Shown: piece by piece, positions 1 to 9,461 of the stretch
How positions within the stretch are numbered: position 1 is the first letter of the stretch
How the letters are laid out: the number at the start of each line of letters is the position of its first letter
Assembly (NCBI RefSeq): GCF_000934755.1
Contig: NZ_KN882175.1
Location: 619,261-683,260 of the forward strand
Reading direction: 5' to 3'
DNA length: 64,000 nt
From: Desulfonatronovibrio magnus
Lineage (GTDB): Bacteria; Desulfobacterota; Desulfovibrionia; Desulfovibrionales; Desulfonatronovibrionaceae
The notes under the pieces: generated by a model
Told to the model about the DNA's origin: nothing
What the model saw: the letters and a program-made list of their open reading frames with translations, nothing else
The model's database searches: none
Program-made: the position numbers and the translations under genes

Positions 1-301
1 CCTTCAGCCTTCAACCTTCCAACCTTCAGCCTTCAGCCTTCCAACCTTCAGCCTTCCATCCTTCAGCCTTCCATCCTTCAGCCTTCAGCCTTCAGCCTTC
101 AGCCTTCCATCCTTCAGCCTTCAGCCTTCCAACCTTCAGCCTTCAGCCTTCCATCCTTCAGCCTTCAGCCTTCCATCCTTCAGCCTTCAGCCTTCCATCC
201 TTCAGCCTTCCATCCTTCAGCCTTCCATCCTTCAGCCTTCCAACCTTCAGCCTTCCATCCTTCAGCCTTCAGCCTTCAGCCTTCAGCCTTCCAACCTTCA
301 A
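1..301. repeat. Heptamer/octamer tandem array
   Basis: The stretch parses without remainder into 41 units: 27 heptamers (CCTTCAG, rarely CCTTCAA) and 14 octamers (CCTTCCAA or CCTTCCAT). Two octamers are never adjacent. The array continues past the left edge. It lies downstream of tsf beyond the tsf terminator and codes for nothing plausible. The same word in reverse complement (CTGAAGG) recurs at 42934-42981 and 60875-60890. It resembles the short tandemly repeated repetitive sequences known from cyanobacteria; the function is unknown. Confidence 0.95.
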
Positions 302-332
302 CCTTCCTAGCCTGACAAACAAATTTCCACAT

Positions 333-358
333 AAAAAAGGGCCTGAAAAGGCCCTTTA
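333..358 (-). terminator. Intrinsic terminator of rpsB-tsf
   Basis: An 8-bp perfect stem (AAAGGGCC at 336-343 with GGCCCTTT at 350-357) has a 6-nt loop. Read on the minus strand it is followed by a T-run, 17 nt after the tsf stop. This is a classic Rho-independent terminator. Confidence 0.85.
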
Positions 359-374
359 TCATTATTATTATGGA

Positions 375-974
375 TTACTCGGCGTCTTCGCCAAGAGCCA
401 TGCGGGTAAAGCGTCCTATCTGAATGCTTTCGCCCAGCACGGCAATAGTTTCATTAATAAGATCGTTTATTGTCTTGGAATCATCTTTAATGAAGGGTTG
501 TTCCTGAAGGCAGACTTCCTTGTAATACTTTTTAATCCTGCCCTCTACTATTTTCTCGGCAATATTGTCAGGCTTGCCCTCTTCCTTGGCCTGATGAAGA
601 AAAATCTGCTTTTCCTTTTCCAGCAAATCCTGGGGCAGCTGATCCGGAGTCACACATACCGGAGAGGTAGCAGCTATCTGCATGGCCAGATCCTTGGCCA
701 GGGCCTGAAAATTATCACTCTTGGCTACAAAATCGGTTTCGCACTTAAGCTCCACAAGAACAGCGATTTTGCCGTTGGAGTGAACATAAGATCCAATCCA
801 GCCCTCTGATGTAGCTCTGCCGGCTCTTTTTTGAGCTTTGGCAAGGCCTTTCTCACGCAGCCACACCATAGCCTTTTCTTCATTGCCATTGGTGGTTTCC
901 AATGCCTTCTTGCAATCCATCATCCCTGCTCCGGTCTTGTCGCGCAGGGCCTTTACCATTTTAGCGTCAATCAT
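375..974 (-). CDS. tsf: Elongation factor Ts (short form)
   Basis: EF-Ts is the guanine-nucleotide exchange factor that recycles EF-Tu in the cytoplasm. The N-terminal UBA-like region (residues 1-45, with DKTGAGMMDCKKAL) is clear, and the EF-Tu-contacting TDFVA motif is at about residues 80-84. At 199 residues it is the compact form, as in Thermus, and much shorter than the roughly 283-residue E. coli protein. The ATG lies directly after the rpsB stop, with an AGGAGG ribosome site inside the rpsB 3' end. This fits the conserved rpsB-tsf operon and close translational coupling. A hairpin terminator follows. Confidence 0.97.
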   Translation of the reverse strand: MIDAKMVKALRDKTGAGMMDCKKALETTNGNEEKAMVWLREKGLAKAQKRAGRATSEGWIGSYVHSNGKIAVLVELKCETDFVAKSDNFQALAKDLAMQIAATSPVCVTPDQLPQDLLEKEKQIFLHQAKEEGKPDNIAEKIVEGRIKKYYKEVCLQEQPFIKDDSKTINDLINETIAVLGESIQIGRFTRMALGEDAE

Positions 975-1775
975 TTATTTTTCCTCCTGAACTGCTTCAA
1001 GAACCTCTTCTTGCTGTTGTGTGGGAACTTGTGCATCATTTGTCTGAACTTCTTCCATTTCAGCCATATCATCAAGGCCATCCCTTTCTCCTGCTCTGGC
1101 TTCACCTTCAAGACAGGCATCTGCTATGCTTGCAGAAAAAAGCTTAATGGCTCTTATTGCGTCGTCATTACCAGGTATGACAAAATCAATCATATCCGGA
1201 TCACAATTGGTATCAACCACAGCCACAATGGGGATGCCGAGCTTGCGGCATTCTTTGACTGCTATGTCTTCTTTTTTGGGATCAATGATAAAAGCTGCTC
1301 CCGGAAGATCTTCCATGTCCTTGATTCCACCCAGATCAGCGTTAAGCTTCTTAATCTCGCGCTGCATCATAACGATTTCTTTTTTTAGAAACCTGTTTAC
1401 AGAGCCGTCTTCAAACATTTTTTCCAGACTTTTCAGACGCTCAATACTGCCTTTAATGGTTTGAAAGTTGGTCAATGTCCCGCCGAGCCAGCGGTTGGTG
1501 ATATGAAACATACCCACTCTTTCCGCCTCAGTTCTGACTACTTCCCGTGCCTGACGTTTCGTGCCCACAAAAAGAACCTTTTTACCCGAGGCCACCACAT
1601 CCACAATAAAGTCATCAGCTTTCTGATAAAGCTTGACTGTCTGTTGCAGATCAATAATGTGAATGCCTTTCCTGGAACCGAAAATATAAGGTTTCATCTT
1701 CGGATTCCAGCGCCTTGTCTGGTGACCGAAATGGACTCCGGTCTCCAGCATCTGCTTCATACTAACGTATCCCAT
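975..1775 (-). CDS. rpsB: 30S ribosomal protein S2
   Basis: S2 is a small-subunit protein assembled late on the 30S head-body junction. The 266-residue product opens with [20 protein letters not shown] and keeps the family motifs [27 protein letters not shown] and [11 protein letters not shown]. The C-terminal tail (about residues 225-266) is acidic and low-complexity. I chose the start at 1775 because a GGGAGG ribosome site precedes it and it matches the family N-terminus. A longer reading to 1916 adds 47 residues with no resemblance to S2. It is the first gene of the rpsB-tsf operon. Confidence 0.97.
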   Translation of the reverse strand: MGYVSMKQMLETGVHFGHQTRRWNPKMKPYIFGSRKGIHIIDLQQTVKLYQKADDFIVDVVASGKKVLFVGTKRQAREVVRTEAERVGMFHITNRWLGGTLTNFQTIKGSIERLKSLEKMFEDGSVNRFLKKEIVMMQREIKKLNADLGGIKDMEDLPGAAFIIDPKKEDIAVKECRKLGIPIVAVVDTNCDPDMIDFVIPGNDDAIRAIKLFSASIADACLEGEARAGERDGLDDMAEMEEVQTNDAQVPTQQQEEVLEAVQEEK

Positions 1776-1887
1776 AAATCCTCCCTGGGTTAATCCTCCG
1801 TCCGCCTGAATTTTCAGACAACTTATACCCAACGCAAAGAGCCTGACACCCAAAGGTTGAAGCGAACGTGTGATTTGAGAACTGGTT

Positions 1888-1916
1888 TTCATAGAATAAA
1901 TGTAACTGGATTGCAA
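1888..1916 (-). promoter_or_regulatory. Probable sigma-70 promoter of rpsB-tsf
   Basis: On the minus strand TTGCAA (1911-1916) is separated by 17 nt from TATGAA (1888-1893). This would give a leader of about 105 nt before the rpsB ATG. That is long enough for the autogenous S2 control known in other bacteria, though I cannot confirm any fold. Confidence 0.5.
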
Positions 1917-2030
1917 GCTTTATGATTCCTAATTGTCTACTTTTTTTGTTCTGCAAAGAAAATCTCTTGCCAACCGATAAACCTTGGGATATTTGATTAC
2001 GTTATTTAATTTTTTTCGGAGGTAATATTT

Positions 2031-2249
2031 ATGAAAAAAGATCTTCATCCAAAGCTGCATGATACCAAAGTGTCCTGTTCCTGCGGTTATGAGTTTGAAT
2101 CCAAATCCACAGTGGGCGACAGCATCCATGTTGAAATTTGCTCCCAATGCCACCCCTTTTATACTGGTCAGCAAAAATTTATTGATACAGCAGGGCGTAT
2201 AGACAGGTTCAAGAGAAAATACGGACAGACCACTGCCAAGCAGGACTAA
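2031..2249 (+). CDS. rpmE: 50S ribosomal protein L31, zinc-binding type
   Basis: L31 bridges the two ribosomal subunits. The 72-residue product carries the four cysteines of the zinc-containing (C+) form: C16 and C18 (CSC) and C37 and C40 (CSQC). It also has the family segment [24 protein letters not shown] ribosome site lies 9 nt upstream of the ATG. It is divergent from rpsB and is followed by prfA, a common arrangement. Confidence 0.97.
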   Translation: MKKDLHPKLHDTKVSCSCGYEFESKSTVGDSIHVEICSQCHPFYTGQQKFIDTAGRIDRFKRKYGQTTAKQD

Positions 2250-2335
2250 TTGTCCACTCATTGGGGCTGGTTTCCCCTAGCAGAACGGTTCAGATCAATT
2301 AAGGAAAGCAGGGGTTTTTATTCGTGTCTTTTTTG

Positions 2336-2400
2336 AGGCAGGTGGGTCCCGGAAAATCCAGCCCCCATCCCACATGCAAAGGGATAAACTGTTACTAATA
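2336..2400 (+). repeat. Dispersed repeat in rpmE-prfA gap
   Basis: The segment GGCAGGTGGGTCCC followed by CACATGCAAAGGGATAAACTGTTAC is shared, with variation, with gaps near 9411, 12753 (reverse), 22400, 33107 and 48290. It resembles the right part of the MITE-like element at 33023-33163. No left end is visible here, so this may be a decayed copy. Confidence 0.55.
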
Positions 2401-2464
2401 AACAGGTACTGGCTGTCTGTCCCTGCTATCCTTATAATCAACCCGGCAAAATCAGGCTACGACT

Positions 2465-3535
2465 ATGCAGACAAAGTTGGAACAGTTAGAACAGGAATAC
2501 CTTCAAATAGAAAGCGATCTCAGCGATCCGGAAATTTTCTCTGATCAGGATAACTACAGGCGCTTATCCAAATCACATGCCGACTTAGCTCCTGTTGTGC
2601 ATGCTTTTCGGGAGTTTCGGGACATCTTATCTCAAATTGATGAGAACACCGAACTTTTACGAGACAAGGATCCAGAGATGCGTCAATTGGCAGAGGCTGA
2701 AGACAAACGCCTCAGGCAGGAACGTGATGACCTTGAAGAACGCCTCAAAATTCTACTGTTGCCCAAAGACCCAATGGATGAAAAAAATATCATCCTGGAA
2801 ATAAGGGCAGGCACCGGAGGCGAGGAAGCCGCTTTGTTTGCTGCAGATCTTTTTCGCATGTATTCAAGGTATGCAGAAAATAACAGCTGGAAGGTTGAAC
2901 TTTTAAGCGTCAATGAGACAGGTACCGGTGGATTCAAGGAAGTTATAGCCTCCATAAGCGGCAATTATGTTTTCAGCAGGCTGAAATATGAATCAGGCAC
3001 TCATAGAGTTCAGCGGGTTCCTGAAACCGAGTCTCAAGGTAGAATTCACACTTCTGCGGTTACAGTGGCTATTATGCCGGAAGCAGAAGAGGTAGATCTC
3101 AAAATCGATCCCAATGAAATCAGGGTTGATGTTTTCAGGTCTTCAGGACCCGGCGGCCAGAGTGTTAATACTACAGACTCAGCAGTAAGGGTCACCCATA
3201 TCCCTACCGGATTAGTTGTTTCATGTCAGGATGAGAAATCCCAGCATAAAAACAGGGCTAAGGCTATGAAGGTCCTGCGTTCGAGGCTTCTAAGCATGAT
3301 GGAGGAAGAGCAGCAGAAGGAAATGGCTGCTACCCGCAAAGCTCAGGTTGGTTCCGGTGACAGATCTGAACGTATAAGAACCTACAACTTCCCTCAAGGC
3401 AGGGTAAGCGACCACCGCATCAACCTGACACTCTACAACCTTGACGCAATTCTGGAAGGGCAGCTGGACGATATTGTAGAACCACTCATCCAGAACTTTC
3501 AGGCTCAGGCCCTGAAGGAAGCAAAAGCGGCCTAA
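2465..3535 (+). CDS. prfA: Peptide chain release factor 1
   Basis: RF1 recognises UAA and UAG in the ribosomal A site and triggers peptide release. The 356-residue protein has the catalytic GGQ in [17 protein letters not shown] (about residues 225-241). The stop-codon-reading region [16 protein letters not shown] carries a P-x-T tripeptide, as expected for RF1 rather than RF2. The helical N-terminus and C-terminal domain are of normal length. No programmed frameshift is needed, unlike RF2. It ends 5 nt before prmC, which methylates the GGQ glutamine, so the two probably form an operon. Confidence 0.97.
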   Translation: MQTKLEQLEQEYLQIESDLSDPEIFSDQDNYRRLSKSHADLAPVVHAFREFRDILSQIDENTELLRDKDPEMRQLAEAEDKRLRQERDDLEERLKILLLPKDPMDEKNIILEIRAGTGGEEAALFAADLFRMYSRYAENNSWKVELLSVNETGTGGFKEVIASISGNYVFSRLKYESGTHRVQRVPETESQGRIHTSAVTVAIMPEAEEVDLKIDPNEIRVDVFRSSGPGGQSVNTTDSAVRVTHIPTGLVVSCQDEKSQHKNRAKAMKVLRSRLLSMMEEEQQKEMAATRKAQVGSGDRSERIRTYNFPQGRVSDHRINLTLYNLDAILEGQLDDIVEPLIQNFQAQALKEAKAA

Positions 3536-3540
3536 CTCTT

Positions 3541-4392
3541 GTGGCAGGCAACACTACCGCAGATCTTTTAAACAAAACTGCTGCAATATTAAATAAGGCG
3601 GAAGTTGATTCACCACGGCTTTCAGCCCGCCTGCTCCTGGCTCATGCAATGGGTTGTTCCCAGGAATACCTTTTTACTCACCCTGATCATATACCTTCGC
3701 CAGAGCAGACTGAACTCTTTCTAACCCTTATTGAGCGTCGCAAAGTTAGAGAACCGGTTGCGTATATCACTGGGCATAAAGAATTCTATGGACTGCCTTT
3801 TCTGATTAGTAAGGATGTACTGACCCCCAGGCCTGAAACAGAACTTATTGTTGACCTGGTGCAGCAATTTTACTCCACCCGTACCCCTTTGCTTTTTGCG
3901 GACCTTGGTACCGGGTCAGGCATTCTGGCTGCTGCCATCACTGCCATGATGCCTCAATCCAGATGCCTTGCCTGCGATATAAGTTTCCGTGCCCTCCAGA
4001 CAGCTGCTGCCAACTTTTCAAATCTTAAGCTTAAAGACACCATTTTATCCCTTCAATCAGACATGGGACAAGGCATCAAAGAGAACAGCCTGGATTTCAT
4101 TGTTTCCAACCCTCCATACATCTCTGAAAAAGAATACTTAGAAACAAGCCGTGAAGTAGTTGATTATGAACCGCGTATCGCACTTGTCTCTCATGATGCC
4201 GGCATGGGGCATATTAAGCTTGTGGAAGCAAGAGCAAGGAATTTACTCAAAAAAAACGGCATGGTTTTCATGGAAATGGGAAGTAATCAGACCCATCAGG
4301 TAAAAGATATCTTCTCAACCTGGAAAAGTTTCATGGTTCACCAGGATCTGGCCGGCTTAGACCGGATTATCACAGCAAAGATGAGGACATAA
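3541..4392 (+). CDS. prmC: Release factor glutamine methyltransferase
   Basis: PrmC uses S-adenosylmethionine to N5-methylate the GGQ glutamine of release factors. The 283-residue product has the helical N-terminal domain, the SAM-binding motif ADLGTGSGILA (about residues 120-130) and the catalytic SNPPYIS motif that places the glutamine. The start is a GTG 5 nt after the prfA stop, so translation is probably coupled. Its position after its substrate gene supports the assignment. Confidence 0.95.
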   Translation: MAGNTTADLLNKTAAILNKAEVDSPRLSARLLLAHAMGCSQEYLFTHPDHIPSPEQTELFLTLIERRKVREPVAYITGHKEFYGLPFLISKDVLTPRPETELIVDLVQQFYSTRTPLLFADLGTGSGILAAAITAMMPQSRCLACDISFRALQTAAANFSNLKLKDTILSLQSDMGQGIKENSLDFIVSNPPYISEKEYLETSREVVDYEPRIALVSHDAGMGHIKLVEARARNLLKKNGMVFMEMGSNQTHQVKDIFSTWKSFMVHQDLAGLDRIITAKMRT

Positions 4393-4539
4393 AAGTTCTT
4401 AACTGTTACAAAAAAACAAACTTTGTAAAAAAAGTCACAACTCATCCTGCACCCTCAAAAATAAAACCAAACAATTTCAAAGACTTACATAAACAAATTT
4501 TAGGAACACTTTTTGCTTATGCCTCGTCAGGAGGACTTC

Positions 4540-5463
4540 ATGAAACAACAAACCATCAAAAAAGAAATCAAGTGCGCCGGTGTAGGTCTGCACAGCGGCC
4601 GCAAGGTCTCTTTATGTCTTCGCCCTGCCCGGGAAAACACTGGCATTGTATTTATCCGCAAAAACAAAGACGGTGAATGCAGACTGCCTCTGAGTCCGCA
4701 CAACGTCACCTCCACAGAGCTTGCAACTACAGTAGGTACTAACGGAACCAGCATTTCCACGGTTGAACATCTGCTTGCTGCTGTTTCAGGGCTTGGCATT
4801 GACAATATCGAGATCGAGGTTGATGGTTCAGAACTTCCCATCATGGACGGCAGTGCAGCATCGTTTGTCTTCCTTATCCGCTCAACCGGCATTAAAAAAC
4901 AAAATCAGACCAAAAACATCCTTAAATTTAAAAAACCTGTGGTTTTCAAGTCTGACAGTCGCTGGATCAAGGTTACTCCATACCAGGGCATGAGAGTGAA
5001 ATACACCATTAATTTTGATCACCCCATGGTGGGCAGACAGAACTTTATTTTTGAGAACCAGCCACACCAGTTCATCAGGTACCTTGCCAAGGCCCGAACA
5101 TTTGGTTTTTTGCGCGACGTAGAACAGCTTCAGAACATGGGACTGGCTCTTGGTGGATCATTAGAAAACGCAGTAGTCTTAGATGAATATGGGGTTATCA
5201 ATCCTGGTGGCATGCGCTTCACTGATGAACCCGTCAGGCACAAGATTCTGGACTTTATCGGAGACATGTCACTGTTTGGTGCTAATCTCTGGGGATCTTT
5301 TGAAGTCCATTGTTCAGGGCACTCATTCAACAATGCCTTTCTAAGGTTTGTTGAAGAAAATCAGGAAGACTTTCTGTGTCCTGTTGATTTTCATACTTCT
5401 CCCAAAAAGGGCAGACAACCCTCCTATAGACCAATGCCCGTGGCAGAACCGGCCATGGCCTGA
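4540..5463 (+). CDS. lpxC: UDP-3-O-acyl-N-acetylglucosamine deacetylase
   Basis: LpxC is the zinc enzyme for the committed step of lipid A synthesis, so the host makes lipopolysaccharide. The 307-residue product shows the family motifs STVEHLLAA (zinc histidine), MDGSAASF, ARTFGFL, RHKILDFIGD (zinc His and Asp) and SGHSFNNAF (catalytic histidine). I chose the ATG at 4540 because CAGGAGG lies 5 nt upstream. An in-frame ATG at 4513 would add nine residues not found in the family. Confidence 0.96.
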   Translation: MKQQTIKKEIKCAGVGLHSGRKVSLCLRPARENTGIVFIRKNKDGECRLPLSPHNVTSTELATTVGTNGTSISTVEHLLAAVSGLGIDNIEIEVDGSELPIMDGSAASFVFLIRSTGIKKQNQTKNILKFKKPVVFKSDSRWIKVTPYQGMRVKYTINFDHPMVGRQNFIFENQPHQFIRYLAKARTFGFLRDVEQLQNMGLALGGSLENAVVLDEYGVINPGGMRFTDEPVRHKILDFIGDMSLFGANLWGSFEVHCSGHSFNNAFLRFVEENQEDFLCPVDFHTSPKKGRQPSYRPMPVAEPAMA

Positions 5464-5604
5464 GTCTAATTTCCTGCTTCCTTTTTTTCATGGGATTCGT
5501 CTCACATTTCACCGACAAATTAATGTGGACAGTTCCCGCTTCAGAGAATATCTTCTTTCCACTACTTCGAGCATGACCGACCTAAAGCCCATTAGGACCA
5601 TAAA

Positions 5605-6285
5605 ATGCCTGTTGCAACCATTGTCAATGCCTGCGCCATTATCCTGGGGAGCCTTATAGGAGTACTTCTTGGACGGAACTTTCCTGATCGGGTCAGAACC
5701 ATAGTTTATCAGGGCATTGGTTTGAGCGTGCTGGTCATTGGAATAGATATGGCCCTGAAGTATGACAACATAGTGCTTGTGGTATTTTCTGTTTTGCTTG
5801 GCGCGGTCACAGGAGAACTCTTGAGGCTGGATCAGAGACTTACCAATCTTGGAAACATTCTTAAAAATAGAATCAAGTCCAGAGATACAGGGTTTACTGA
5901 TGGTTTTGTTACAGCATCATTGATTTTTTGTATTGGCTCCATGGCCATCCTGGGTTCCATAGACGAAGGCATACGAGGCGAACGAACCATTCTGCTGACC
6001 AAGTCCATTCTGGACGGATTCATCAGTATCCCTCTGGCCTCAACCTATGGAATGGGTGTACTTTTTTCCGCCTTGCCGGTCCTTATCTATCAAGGCTCCA
6101 TTACCATAGCTGCATCTCAATCCCAGGCTTTTTTCACTCCCATGATTATCACCCAGATAACCGCTGTTGGTGGCCTTTTAATTATGGGCATTGGCATTTC
6201 TCTTCTTGACATCAAGAAAGTAAATGTAACAAATCTACTTCCATCCATCGTCTATGTTGTATTTTTTGCCTGGATTTTGAATTAA
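5605..6285 (+). CDS. DUF554 membrane protein
   Basis: This 226-residue polytopic protein matches the DUF554 family (YqgA/YdfK type), whose function is not established. Glycine-rich hydrophobic segments near the start (NACAIILGSLIGVLLG), a conserved SLIFCIGSMAILGSI segment and a C-terminal helix suggest about six to seven membrane spans. An AGGA ribosome site precedes the ATG. It follows lpxC by 141 nt and is followed by a repeat-filled gap. I assign no transport substrate. Confidence 0.88.
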   Translation: MPVATIVNACAIILGSLIGVLLGRNFPDRVRTIVYQGIGLSVLVIGIDMALKYDNIVLVVFSVLLGAVTGELLRLDQRLTNLGNILKNRIKSRDTGFTDGFVTASLIFCIGSMAILGSIDEGIRGERTILLTKSILDGFISIPLASTYGMGVLFSALPVLIYQGSITIAASQSQAFFTPMIITQITAVGGLLIMGIGISLLDIKKVNVTNLLPSIVYVVFFAWILN

Positions 6286-6411
6286 GGCAGGTTACGCACA
6301 AAATATTATGAAGCAACGCATATTCCGTGTCATTCTAAGTTTTCCTTGGGCATGCTTTCTTGCCCCTGAATAACCTCTTTTTAGCAAAGATTAGTGGCAA
6401 GGACATAGTGC

Positions 6412-6722
6412 TTCTTCTAAGTAACTAAAATCAAATTATTAACAAAATCAGACGGTTATAGTTTTCACAATTTTAAGATTTTTACATATGATTGATTCTC
6501 AATTACCAGAAAAGTTCCGTCAAAGATGAGAGCTTTGCGCCTGGCACAGGGACTGTCCCTCGCTGTGTAAATTTTTTCATTTAAGCAAATTTTTCCAGGA
6601 ACCAATGCAGCATCAATCTTTTTTATAGTACCTCGCGGGGACTGTCCCAATTTCCAGAAAAGTGACAGACTCGTTAAGTTACTCACAGGTTCGACTACCG
6701 GACCGCCCGGGTGAAAAGATTT
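6412..6722 (+). repeat. 311-bp mosaic repeat, copy A
   Basis: This element fills most of the 490-bp gap between the DUF554 gene and era. It starts with CTTCTAAGTAACT and contains two GGGACTGTCCC palindromes (6549-6559 and 6638-6648). It ends with the ~50-bp module AGTTACTCACAGGTTCG...CCGCCCGGGTG (6677-6722). Copies lie at 33275-33585 (same length, same strand) and, inverted, at 35313-35634 and 39175-39530. It has no coding content. Confidence 0.9.
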
Positions 6723-6776
6723 TAAACAAATTTCAGAGTCATACGCAAATGACTAAACAAATACAATTTATACCAT

Positions 6777-7700
6777 ATGAATCACAATCCATCTCAAATA
6801 TCTCATTATCGTTTCGGAGTGGTAGCTTTGATAGGTTTACCCAATGCCGGAAAGTCGACCCTGATGAATACTCTTGTGGGAGAAAAGGTGGCCATTGTCA
6901 CCCCGCGGCCCCAAACAACCCGAAACAGAATTACAGGCATCCTTACTAAAGATGACTGCCAGATAGTTTTCTTGGACACTCCCGGAATTAACAGGGCTGG
7001 AGGCAGAATGAATGATCTGCTCAACAGAACTGCCATGGAAGGTCTTGTGTCTTCAGATGCTGTTATACTTCTTGCAGATACAGCCCGCTATACCGGCAAA
7101 GAAAAATTATTGTTACAGGAGCTTAAACCCCTGGCAAGCCGGGTCTCTGATCTGCCCAACCTTCTTGTTGCAGCCAACAAAATCGACAAAATCAAATTCA
7201 AAGACAGCATGCTGCCTGTAATGGAGAATATTGGACAACTCTTTCCGGAAAGAGAAATATTGCCTGTAAGCGCTTACAAAAATGATGGTTGCCAGGAACT
7301 GCTCAAAAAGATAATTGCAATGCTGCCTCAGGGAGATGCCCTTTATCCTGCTGATCAAATTTCCACTTTACCAGTTCGTTTTATGGCAGCTGAAATTTTA
7401 AGAGAAAAGCTTTTTATGAAAACCAGACAGGAAGTTCCGTATGGTTTGGCTGTTGAAATTGAGTCATGGCAGGAAGATAATTCGTTAATCCGTATCAATG
7501 CGTTGATTTATGTCTTAAAAAGCTCACACAAATCCATTGTCATTGGAAAAAAAGGTCAGCTTTTAAAGCAGGTCGGCATTGAGTCCAGGCAGGAAATCCA
7601 GGACTTGACCGGCAAAAAGGTCTTTCTGGAAACCTGGGTCAAGGTCAGGCCAGGATGGAACGAAAACCAGGGCATACTTTCCGCCCTTGGTCTTGGTTGA
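6777..7700 (+). CDS. era: GTPase Era
   Basis: Era is an essential GTPase that binds the 3' end of 16S rRNA during 30S maturation. The 307-residue product shows the G1 motif GLPNAGKST, the G2 region PRPQTTRNRITGI, G3 DTPG and G4 NKID. The C-terminal KH domain has the GKKGQLLKQVG loop. The length is typical. No strong ribosome site precedes the ATG at 6777. A mosaic repeat ends 54 nt upstream, so the promoter must lie in or near repeat DNA. Confidence 0.96.
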   Translation: MNHNPSQISHYRFGVVALIGLPNAGKSTLMNTLVGEKVAIVTPRPQTTRNRITGILTKDDCQIVFLDTPGINRAGGRMNDLLNRTAMEGLVSSDAVILLADTARYTGKEKLLLQELKPLASRVSDLPNLLVAANKIDKIKFKDSMLPVMENIGQLFPEREILPVSAYKNDGCQELLKKIIAMLPQGDALYPADQISTLPVRFMAAEILREKLFMKTRQEVPYGLAVEIESWQEDNSLIRINALIYVLKSSHKSIVIGKKGQLLKQVGIESRQEIQDLTGKKVFLETWVKVRPGWNENQGILSALGLG

Positions 7701-7755
7701 TCCAGAAAGTACGTTTATCAAAAAAATCACCAAATTATAATAACTCTGCAAAAAA

Positions 7756-8823
7756 ATGAACTTATCAAAATACCAGCACAGAATTCAGCAATTACAAAGT
7801 ATGATGAGTCAGAACGGTGTAGATTTTTTCCTGATACAAAGCCCTGCCAACAGGTTTTATCTCAGCGGCTTTGAACTTTTTGATCCTCAATGCAATGAGA
7901 GTTCCGGTTACCTGATTATTTCAAAGGACAAAACATATCTTCTGACAGACCCAAGATATCAGGATACAGCAAAGCAGCATAGTTCTATAAATGAAATTTT
8001 TATCTACTCTGCAGACAAATTCAAAAAAATTAATGAATTTCTAAAAAAAATTGGTGTAAAATCTCTTGCCTTTGAACCGCAATGGATGAAGTTTGATTTT
8101 TTTCAGAGCCTCTCCAGAGAGTTTGATCTCAAGCCAGTCCAGAATCTTGTTGAAAGCCTGAGAATGATAAAAGATGCTGAAGAAATTCGTTTGATAGAAA
8201 AGTCATGTCAACTTAACCACCATGTCTTCAGGCTTTTGGAAAAAATTATTGAACCAGGCATAAGTGAAACTGAGGTAGCCTGGAGAGCAGAAAAATATTT
8301 CAGAGAACATGGAGCATCAGGTTTGAGTTTTTCAACCATTGTGGCTGCTGGTAAAAACGCGGCTCAGCCGCATGCAATACCCCGTAACAGGCCAATTCCC
8401 GAGGAAACTCCCTTACTAATTGATATGGGTTGCCGTCTTGATGATTATTGCTCTGATCAGACCAGAACCTTCTGGGTGGGTAGTACTCCAACCAGAAAAT
8501 TCATGGAAGTTAAGGACCTGGTTATGGAAGCCCAAAACATTGCTATCATGGAGATAGGGCCAGGAATGCCCATAAGGGAGGCCTATTTTCTTGCAAGATC
8601 ATTTTTTGAAAAACATAAAGTACATGAGCACTTCACTCACGCTCTGGGCCATGGCATTGGCCTTGAAACTCACGAACCGCCAAGTGTTGGGCCAAGAACC
8701 ACTGGCACGTTCAAGGCAGGCATGATCATCAGTGTTGAACCGGGATTATATTATCCTGATTGGGGCGGGGTAAGGTGGGAGTACATGGTACTAATTACAG
8801 ATAACGGAGCCAGAATTCTTTGA
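7756..8823 (+). CDS. M24 family Xaa-Pro aminopeptidase
   Basis: A cytoplasmic metallopeptidase predicted to cleave X-Pro bonds. It has a creatinase-like N-terminal domain (residues 1-125) and a pita-bread catalytic domain. The dinuclear metal ligands are visible: two aspartates in IDMGCRLDDYCSDQTRTF, His in HALGHGIGLETHEPP, Glu in SVEPGLYY and Glu in RWEYMVLIT. The 355-residue length is normal for the PepQ/PepP-like group; the exact substrate cannot be read. Its TGA stop overlaps the TTG start of the next small gene. Confidence 0.92.
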   Translation: MNLSKYQHRIQQLQSMMSQNGVDFFLIQSPANRFYLSGFELFDPQCNESSGYLIISKDKTYLLTDPRYQDTAKQHSSINEIFIYSADKFKKINEFLKKIGVKSLAFEPQWMKFDFFQSLSREFDLKPVQNLVESLRMIKDAEEIRLIEKSCQLNHHVFRLLEKIIEPGISETEVAWRAEKYFREHGASGLSFSTIVAAGKNAAQPHAIPRNRPIPEETPLLIDMGCRLDDYCSDQTRTFWVGSTPTRKFMEVKDLVMEAQNIAIMEIGPGMPIREAYFLARSFFEKHKVHEHFTHALGHGIGLETHEPPSVGPRTTGTFKAGMIISVEPGLYYPDWGGVRWEYMVLITDNGARIL

Positions 8824-9056
8824 GTACATCCTCTTGTTTTTCTCAACGCCTCTATATCCGTCTTAACCGCAAAGACATTGCATTTTTTAAGTTTTTGCTT
8901 GAGTCCCGGGACAATTTGGCTTACCTTACTGTTATTGATAAATACCTTGCCGTAGTTCAAATTGTCTTTGGTTACGGATTTGAGCATGCTATCCAGAACT
9001 TTTTGGATGAGGCCGGTCAGGATCTCGTTTTCAAGATCATTTATATGCCTGTTTGA
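8820..9056 (+). CDS. DUF4911 small protein
   Basis: The 78-residue product resembles DUF4911 proteins found after metabolic genes in deltaproteobacteria (pattern RLNRKDIAFFKFLLES...NLAYLT). Function is unknown; I see no membrane segment. It starts at TTG inside TTGA, sharing bases with the stop of the peptidase gene. A GGAG ribosome site lies 10 nt upstream, so it is likely translated by coupling. Family assignment is from memory of the pattern, so confidence is moderate. Confidence 0.65.
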   Translation: MSTSSCFSQRLYIRLNRKDIAFFKFLLESRDNLAYLTVIDKYLAVVQIVFGYGFEHAIQNFLDEAGQDLVFKIIYMPV

Positions 9057-9461
9057 TTTCATAAACCCTGATATACAACACACAATGAATCTAAGTATCA
9101 GTTTAGCCTGTTTTTTTAAAGTTAGCAGAGGAACATGGCATCCCAGTCTTTTTTTTTTGATTTAAAAATAGTTTGTAACTTTTCACCATACAGCTGCCAC
9201 TTTGTAAATCGAAATGCCCAATACTGGACCCCGAATCAAGTCCGGGGTGACGGTTAAAGCAAATTCTTACTCTTTACCGTCATTCCGGCGAAAGCACGGA
9301 ATCCAGAAAAAAAAAGGGAGCACAGAAGACTGCCTGTAGAGAAGCATAAAAGTATGCTGAATAGATACAATAGACTTAACAAAAAAGGTACTGGAAAATC
9401 CAGTCTCTCTGACACATGCAAATGGCTAAAGGTTAGAACTGTTACTTAACTGGAGAAAAAA
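9057..9461. other. 405-bp gap with paired hairpin repeat
   Basis: The gap holds a two-hairpin unit at 9225-9315 (ACCCCG..CGGGGT then ATTCCGGCGAAAGCACGGAAT, the second now imperfect). The same unit lies in reverse orientation at 39081-39165 with the same spacer. Such CCGTCATTCCGG hairpins are common dispersed repeats in proteobacteria. A decayed dispersed repeat (CACATGCAAATGGCTAAAGG...CTGTTAC) lies at 9411-9446. No gene is seen. Confidence 0.7.

Noticed and set aside
1-301. The short-unit array as a CRISPR array
   Set aside because: Units are 7-8 bp with no spacers, and no cas genes are present.
831-1793. Three plus-strand open frames over tsf and rpsB (831-1388, 1126-1464, 1461-1793)
   Set aside because: They run antisense over clearly conserved ribosomal-operon genes and have no family resemblance or ribosome site.
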